Of a DNA stretch of 64,000 nt, positions 57,550 through 64,000 are shown piece by piece. Source of the DNA: Camelus bactrianus. Taxonomy: Eukaryota; Chordata; Mammalia; Artiodactyla; Camelidae. The position numbers and the translations under genes are program-made. Within the stretch, counting starts at the first letter, position 1; every line of letters starts with the position of its first letter. The notes below the pieces were generated by a model. It saw only the letters and a program-made list of their open reading frames with translations. It ran no database searches and had not been told where the DNA came from. The stretch covers positions 108,043,912-108,107,911 of the forward strand of contig NC_133541.1 of the NCBI RefSeq assembly GCF_048773025.1. The letters run 5' to 3'.

Positions 57550-57745
57550 CAGGGGGAAGGCAGCATAGTGACTGAGGAGGGCACAAAGTGTGGCTGGTTA
57601 CAGACAAGTGCAGGTTTGAATCTCTGCTCTGCCCCTTTCTAGCTATGTGCCCCTGGACAAGTCACTTAACTTCTCTGGCCCTCAGTTTCCCCATATGTAA
57701 AATGTGGATAATAACAGTACTTATTTTAAAGCAACGGAACAAGGT
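57550..57745 (-). repeat. MIR SINE, antisense
   Basis: Shows gcaggtttgaatctctgctc, cctggacaagtcacttaact and ccatatgtaaaatgtggata. Confidence 0.9.
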
Positions 57746-58190
57746 AATACCTGCAATTTAAGTCAACATTTACAGCACCACGACTTAACGCACTGTTCCT
57801 GGTGTCAGGATACAGCAGTGACCTAAACAGACAAGTCCAGTGGTTCTCCAAGTGTGGTCTCCAGGCTACCAGCACCAGCACTACCTGGGAACTGGTTAGA
57901 AATACAAATCTTCAGGCAGGCCTCCATCCCACATCTCCTGAATCTGACGCACGCTGAAGGCTGACAACTGTTGGACTTGGAGACACAGACCTATACATCA
58001 GGTGGGGTTAACTGCTATGAATGTGGCAGGTAAATAGCCTGAGAATGATGGCCAGAGGTGGGGCAGGGGGCAGAAACATTAATTGATCTGTGATGATCAA
58101 GGAAGGACTATCTGATAAGGTCAGACAGATCTTCCAGCAAAGATCTGAAAGCAAGCATCTAGAGAAAAGGGAATGTCCCCTTAAGATATT
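57745..58190 (-). repeat. L2 LINE, antisense, interrupted by a MER5A-like element
   Basis: Left part tgtcaggatacagcagtgac, right part gatcaaggaaggactatctg; the MER5A-like element at 57838-57975 lies between them. The nesting shows the hAT element is younger than the L2. Confidence 0.7.
57838..57975 (+). repeat. MER5A-like hAT-Charlie element
   Basis: Starts cagtggttctccaagtgtgg, continues agcactacctgggaactggt then tagaaatacaaa, matching the MER5A/hAT-Charlie consensus. Confidence 0.8.
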
Positions 58191-59190
58191 TACTGTATAA
58201 AATAAGTCCTAGGGCTATAGTATACAGCATGGTGTCTATACTTAGGAACTGTAATCTTTATTCTAATCAACCAAACATCCAGCTAAAAATTGAGACTGCT
58301 ATTTACAACAGAAGATGAAGCATGTTGGGGAACAACTGTCTCTGTCACACTAAGCTTCTAATGTAACTAGTCTTTGGGGGTCTGGCTTACACTTGTATGC
58401 CCCCGATCATGGGGAGATCACTCTCTCAGAAGCAGTTTTATTCCCTTAGCAGCCCTCTTAGAAAACTCTTCTTTACCTGAGGCTTAGATCTCTCTCTCTA
58501 CAACTCCTACCCACTGGCACCTTAGGACTACGTGCAACAAGACTGCCTGCTCCCTCTTTCAAGATAGAACTTTACCTACTTGAAGTCCCTTATACATCTT
58601 CTCTTTAGACAATCTAAGGTCAACAACGCTCCCCTGAGGCCACGTTTTGGGAAAGGTTTTCCAGATCCTGTATTAAGAGGCTGAGGATGCCCATGAAAGT
58701 ATTCTCCTGGGCGGAGAGCCATGACACCATCACCTAGGTCAATGAAGCTAACTGGAAGCAGAAACAACAGGCAAGATCTCAAATGTAGACGGTTTTCTCC
58801 CAAGACTTGCTTTTGTTTCCACTAAGAGACTAGGGAACATTCCTACCTGGGACATTAAGCCTGATATCTGAACAATATGAAGGTCAAGTTTAGTTCCCTA
58901 ACCTTGGGGCTGAGAAGCCTTAGCTTAACCTCCTGGCACTGATTCTGTATTTGCCCTGAGGGCCACTCCAGCTTTCTCTGCCTGTAACTCTCTGCTCCCT
59001 AGTTCCATTTCATCTTGATTTCCTTTTTCTCATTTCTTTAACGACCCCTGCGGATTTCCTTTACTTCCTTGGATCCCAGGAATACATGTTTGTTTTAATG
59101 TATCCAGGAGCTAGAAAAGCCCTTCAACTATTTAATTGACTAAACTACAGAAGGTAGAAGCCCATTCATCTGTTCTCTTCATGATTCATC
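58190..59190. other. Intergenic stretch with nothing recognised
   Basis: No exon, RNA gene or repeat family could be assigned with confidence. The 75-codon - strand frame at 58576-58803 has no recognisable domain. Confidence 0.4.
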
Positions 59191-59760
59191 AAACACATCT
59201 TTATTGAGCCCCTCCTTGTGCAGACTGGGCTGGGTGCTGGGCTGGCAGACACTGAACGAGACATTCTGTCTCTCCCAAAGATTAGTGGGGAAACAGGCTG
59301 TTAGAATAGAGGGAGACCAGTGGTACCACGGGGAGAATCGGGGTGCTGTGGGAATTGGGTGGAGAAGCACCTTGAGGGGCATCCAGGAAGATAACTTTGA
59401 GAGAGTGCTGAAAAACAGATTCCAACAGGTGAGCGGAAAGTGGTGAGGGAATAGGGGAGAGGAGATACTGAAGGAGCCAAGCTGGGATGGGGAAGCATGG
59501 GCAAAAGACTGAAGTCACCAAGAACTGGAAAAGTGAAAGGAACTAGGTTTGGCTTGGGCAGTGAGAGGGTGAAGGTTATGGAAGAGTCAGATAAAACACT
59601 GGAGAATCAAGATTAGATTTTAGACTTTAGAGGGGTTGGGGTAAATGAGCATGGGAGTGACATAATCCAATTAATTTTAGATCACACAGCTGCAGTGTGG
59701 CTTAGGGATAAACAGGGGCCAGAAAAATAGGGAGACTTGTTAGGAGAGAGGCTGCTTCAG
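59190..59760 (-). repeat. L2 LINE, antisense
   Basis: Begins atcaaacacatctttattga then gcccctccttgtgcagactg, the reverse complement of the L2 3' end, and continues for over 500 bp. Confidence 0.85.
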
Positions 59761-60159
59761 GAACTCAGGTCAGAGAAAGGAGCCAGGAGAGGCAGGGACC
59801 ATCTCTAGGGCACTGGTTGAGGATGCACTTACAGCTTGGCTCGCCTGCCAAGGTTGGGCTTCCATGGTCTGCGGTCTCAGGCGGGCAACAGTTCATCTAG
59901 TTCTGCCCTGTCCACCTCAGTGGCCAATAGGTTGCTACACTCCAACCTAAACTGCACAAATTAGCTCTCCTTGCAACTTGCAAACAAAACCTTGAACTGC
60001 TTTCAAAGACCTGGCTGATTGCAAACCTGGTTACCAGGAAACAGCAGGACAAGTTGCAAAGTCCCATCACAGGAAATAAAAAGAATGCTCTAGCAAGCGC
60101 CAGGATTTTTCTACCAGGATTCCAGCCAGTTGTCATTCATGCTGCTTGGCAGAACTGAA

Positions 60160-60340
60160 CAGGCATAATAATAGCAGCAGCTTCTTCAGTGCCAGGCACT
60201 AACTATGCTCAACGCTTTAATCTTATTTAATTCTTGTGATATCCTATGAGGCTGCCATTATTACAGCAATTTTCACCAAATGGCTGAGGTTAACTTGCCT
60301 AAGGTTAGAGTCCAAACTCTAGTTAGGTACCACATCCTTA
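60160..60340 (+). repeat. MIR SINE
   Basis: Shows cagtgccaggcactaactat, tttaattcttgtgatatcct and atggctgaggttaacttgcc. Confidence 0.85.
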
Positions 60341-60359
60341 AAAAATAGACAGCAGGAAA

Positions 60360-60780
60360 GCACCCTCATTTTCACCCCAATAAGTTTATTTTGGAATACT
60401 TTGAGATTTACCAAAAAGTTACAAAGGGAGGGCATTTCTGTATACCACCCATCCCATTTCCTCTAATATTAATATCTTACATTTGTCAAAACTAAGGAAC
60501 ACATGTACATTACTAATTGGATTCCAGATTCAGATGTTACGTTTTTGCACTAATGCCCTTTCTGGTCCAGGATGCATTGCACTGTTATCACATCCCTCCT
60601 TCAGCTCCTCTGGTCTTAGGTCCTTGCTTTTCATATCTCCTAAATTCAAATGCTGATATGCTGTAGAATATCCTCTAATTGGATGGGTTTTCAGAAATAT
60701 CAGAGGTTCTTCTCACCTTATGTCAGAGAACTGTCAACATGACCTATCACAAGTGACAGGAACCTTATGGCTAAGGTAGC
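60360..60780. repeat. Old LINE-like 3' region
   Basis: Shows aaaaagttacaaagggaggg, taccacccatcccatttcct and aatattaatatcttacattt, a widespread old mammalian L1-type sequence. Family tentative. Confidence 0.5.
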
Positions 60781-62053
60781 ATGTGACAGTTCTCTCCAGA
60801 GCCAAGTTAGCATTTTCCCTCTTCCATATTCTTTTCACATTCTATTTCATTCTTGGGAAAACTGAGTAAGGTTAGCCCTTACTCAAGGGGAGGGAAAATT
60901 AAGTTCCACTTTTTGGAAGGGGGAGAGTCTACTTACACTATTTAGAACCTTTTATAAGGATGATTTGTGTATTGTTCATTTATTAAAATCACTTAGATCA
61001 GCACAGATTCATTTTATATGTCAGGTGGTAATCACATTTTTAAGATGAAGCAAGAGATTGATAAAAAAGGACCTGTCTATCATCACAGGGTAGTTGGCAG
61101 GAGCCATGGTTAGACCCACCTCTTCAGGACTCTTCCAAGTGGGAAGAGTTGTGAAGTACACGGTCTGTGTATCCAGGAAGTGGAATGTCATTCAGTAATA
61201 AAAAGGAATGAGGTGTTGAAACATGCTATGTGAAGACCATGAAGCATTATGCTTGCCTCTCAGCACAGCAGTCACCGCCACAGGGCCTTAGCTAATTCTT
61301 AGCAGAACACTCAGTACCATCTGGTGCCACTGGGTCCTCGGAGCTGGATGCAAGCTTCCGGAAAGCAAAAACTTTTCTTTTCCATCACAGATGAAAATAG
61401 GGCTCGGTGTGTGTTTGTGGGGTGACTGAATCTTTATGTACTTTATGTACTCATGTGGAACAACCTCCAAGATCTGCCAAGTGAGAAAAAGCAAGATGCA
61501 ATAGAGCGCGCTCCCAATTTTGCACAGAAGGTATGGGGGGTGAGTATACACCCACATGTGTTTATATATGGCTCATGTCTGGAAGGCTCTTCTGCTCAGG
61601 CTACACTTGGCTCAACAGTTTCCACTCCACTCTGGCTCTTTAAGAATTGGTCCATTTTTGGAACCAACACCTATTCTTTCAAAACAAGGTCTCCAAGGCC
61701 TTGGTCTGCTTTAGATGACTGAGGTAACTTAATGCTACCACCACTAGCAGTGTAGGAAAGATCCAACTGCAGCATCAGTTTCTCACCCCTCCTTAGGCTC
61801 CTCCTAGGAGACCAGTTCACAGAACATACAGCACTGAATGAGGAGTACCTCTTGCGTTCCTGTTTGACAGGTTACATACATTCTCTGAAGCAATGTAATC
61901 TATTAAATGACTGCTGGTTTATCAATGCACTCATGACCTCAAGTCAGTCCCACACCCTGGCTAAATGTAGACAGGAGGAATCAAATGCCCCCAAGGGATG
62001 GCCCCTACACAAAAGAGAGAAGACTGGAGTCAAAAGAGCTTACATGAAGGCAA

Positions 62054-62059
62054 TTTATT
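62054..62059 (-). terminator. RPS14: Poly(A) signal of RPS14
   Basis: TTTATT on the + strand, 30 nt past the stop codon, giving a very short 3' UTR as is usual for ribosomal protein genes. Confidence 0.85.
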
Positions 62060-62089
62060 AACAGAAAACCATAATTTGAGAAGTCCTGT

Positions 62090-62157
62090 TCACAGACGGC
62101 GACCGCGGCGACCCCCCTTCCTGCGGGTGCTGTCGGAGGGAATGGGGGTGACGTCCT
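62090..62157 (-). CDS. RPS14: RPS14 (uS11) exon 5 with stop
   Basis: Encodes EDVTPIPSDSTRRKGGRRGR then RL and TGA (62090-62092), residues 130-151, identical to human. Acceptor ccccacag. The basic tail contains the arginines classically altered in emetine-resistant hamster cells. Exons 1-3 are not in the window, so the gene is cut by the right edge. Confidence 0.97.
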
Positions 62158-62965
62158 CTGTGGGGAGGAAGAGAAAACATCATTGCTTGGAGCTGGATGC
62201 AAAAGGGGTCCAGGCTTCCCAAGGTCTATCAGATCAGCAGTGGATCCTGCTGCTTTGCAAGGAATCCTCAGGATATAACAGATGGATGTGGAGCTGCGCC
62301 ATCTGCTGCTTCCTCAAAATTTCTGATATGGTTTGAACTCACTTTCCTGAAGGGGAAACTGAGGCTGAGCGGGTAGGCAACTTGAATAGGATGTCAGAGG
62401 CGGGTGACAAATCCAGGTTTCTGACATCTAGGCCACTAATTTTGGTGGAAAAAAATTCTCCCAGCGTAACTGAAGAATCTCTCCTTTTTAATAGGTAAAG
62501 GTTAAAAATGTTCTGAAATGAAAAACTGTTGAGAGGACTGGAGCACTGGACTGAGGAATCAGCATACAATGTCACCAAAACAAAAGCAAGGGCTGTAAGC
62601 AGCCAGATCTCAGACAAGAGGGTTCAGATGCTACACAAACATAGGGAATTGCTGTGATTCTCAACCACGGGGGCTGCTGCCCCCTCCACAGATTTTTGTC
62701 TGTCACAGTGATTGGCCTCCCTACTGATACTTAGTAGTCAAGGACCACACAGGAGACAGCCCCCACAAAATGCCAACAGTATCCCCCCTTGAGAACACCA
62801 GAAAAGGACAACTCATCTCCTGTTAGTTCCACCAGCAACCACTGGGCAGAGGTTCAGAAATGAGAAGGTGTTGTCCCAATGCAGGAAGACATTCACATCA
62901 AGGTGACAGGGGTGTTCAGGAAGTTTGTCACACAGCACCTCTTGCAGCCCCCACTAACAAACCTA

Positions 62966-63360
<395 letters not shown>

Positions 63361-63429
63361 CTAGTCACCTGCTGTGATTCTTTGATGAACTGCCCATTTT
63401 CATCCTCCCAAGACCAAGACGCTATCATC

Positions 63430-63965
63430 TCTCCACTGGACCACTTTAACAACTTCCTATGTGGTCTGTTTCCAACACAGCAGTCATCTTAAACCCTAAT
63501 CTCATCAGGTCATTACTATTAAAAAGTTTTTATGCCCTTCACCACCCACCAAAGACCAAATCCTTACCAGGTTCTTCAAGACCCAGCAAGCCCTCACCCG
63601 CATCTCTCTCTGACCACACTTCAAGCCATTCTTTCCCACAAATGTGCCAAGCTCATTCCCACCCCAAGACCTTTTCCTTCCAGTTGTCTCTGCCTGGAAT
63701 ACTCTCCCTTGTCCTTTCTTCTCAGGACCAACTCCTGACACAACATTGAGGCCTCAGTTTAAACTTTATCACCAACCTGTCTGTCACCTCACTTTTGCTT
63801 CCCAACACTTGCCACAAACAGAAACCACACGCTCCCCTGTTCTATATTGTTTAGTCTGACTCTCCACCAGCCTAAGAGCCACACAGGAGGATGGAAACTA
63901 TATCTTCCTTCCCCCATCACTCTCTTCTAGTACCTGGAGCACAGTGCCTAGTGAGTGCTCAAGTA
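63430..63965 (+). repeat. L2 LINE 3' region, sense, in RPS14 intron 3
   Basis: Shows ttccagttgtctctgcctgg, aatactctccc and tggagcacagtgcctagtga near the end, the sense L2 order. It fills most of what remains of the intron in the window. Confidence 0.85.
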
Positions 63966-64000
63966 ACACGGTAAGTTGAGGCGGGGGAGGGAGCAAGGAA

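Noticed and set aside
48600-62030. Search for an extra gene or retroviral copy in the CD74-RPS14 interval
   Set aside because: Only LINE, SINE and DNA-transposon relics were recognised; no paired long terminal repeats and no gag, pol or env signatures were seen.

Overview
The window is mammalian nuclear DNA, most likely from a camelid. Two intact tRNA-derived SINEs near 50.0 and 50.7 kb carry the A- and B-box signature of the camelid Vic-1 type, and the host genes match human TCOF1, CD74 and RPS14 in order and orientation (human 5q32). All gene calls rest on exon-by-exon translation compared with the human proteins as I remember them. Every coding junction was checked for splice dinucleotides and reading phase.

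Layout. 1-2.93 kb is intergenic and made of old L2 and MIR repeats. 2.94-3.2 kb is a CpG-rich promoter with ZNF143-, ETS- and YY1-type motifs. TCOF1 (treacle) runs on the + strand from 3,203 (ATG) to 37,219 (stop), with a non-coding last exon ending near 38,425. The 25 core coding exons sum to 4,278 nt, an open frame of 1,425 codons plus stop; optional exon 16A would add 37 codons. CD74 (MHC class II invariant chain) lies on the - strand, tail to tail with TCOF1. Its start codon is at 48,260, its stop at 40,512 and its poly(A) signal near 39,905. It encodes a 214-residue form, or 278 residues when thyropin exon 6b (41,362-41,553) is included. 48.6-62.0 kb is a gene-free interval filled with L1, L2, MIR, hAT-type and camelid SINE copies. 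The last two coding exons of RPS14 (- strand) lie at 62,090-63,158; its other exons fall beyond the right edge.

The genes are functionally unrelated neighbours: treacle supports rRNA transcription and processing in the nucleolus, CD74 chaperones class II MHC, and RPS14 is a 40S ribosomal protein. The most interesting material is the treacle repeat tract and the CD74 5' end. The tract has one repeat exon fewer than human, a GC-AG intron with an in-frame GT alternative, a decayed extra repeat exon, and an orphan copy of an acceptor region. The CD74 leader has thirteen uninterrupted CAG units where human has the p35 start codon. There is also a near-identical 159-bp duplication between a TCOF1 intron and the region just past the gene. 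I found no undescribed multi-gene system, CRISPR array, or clear retroviral copy.
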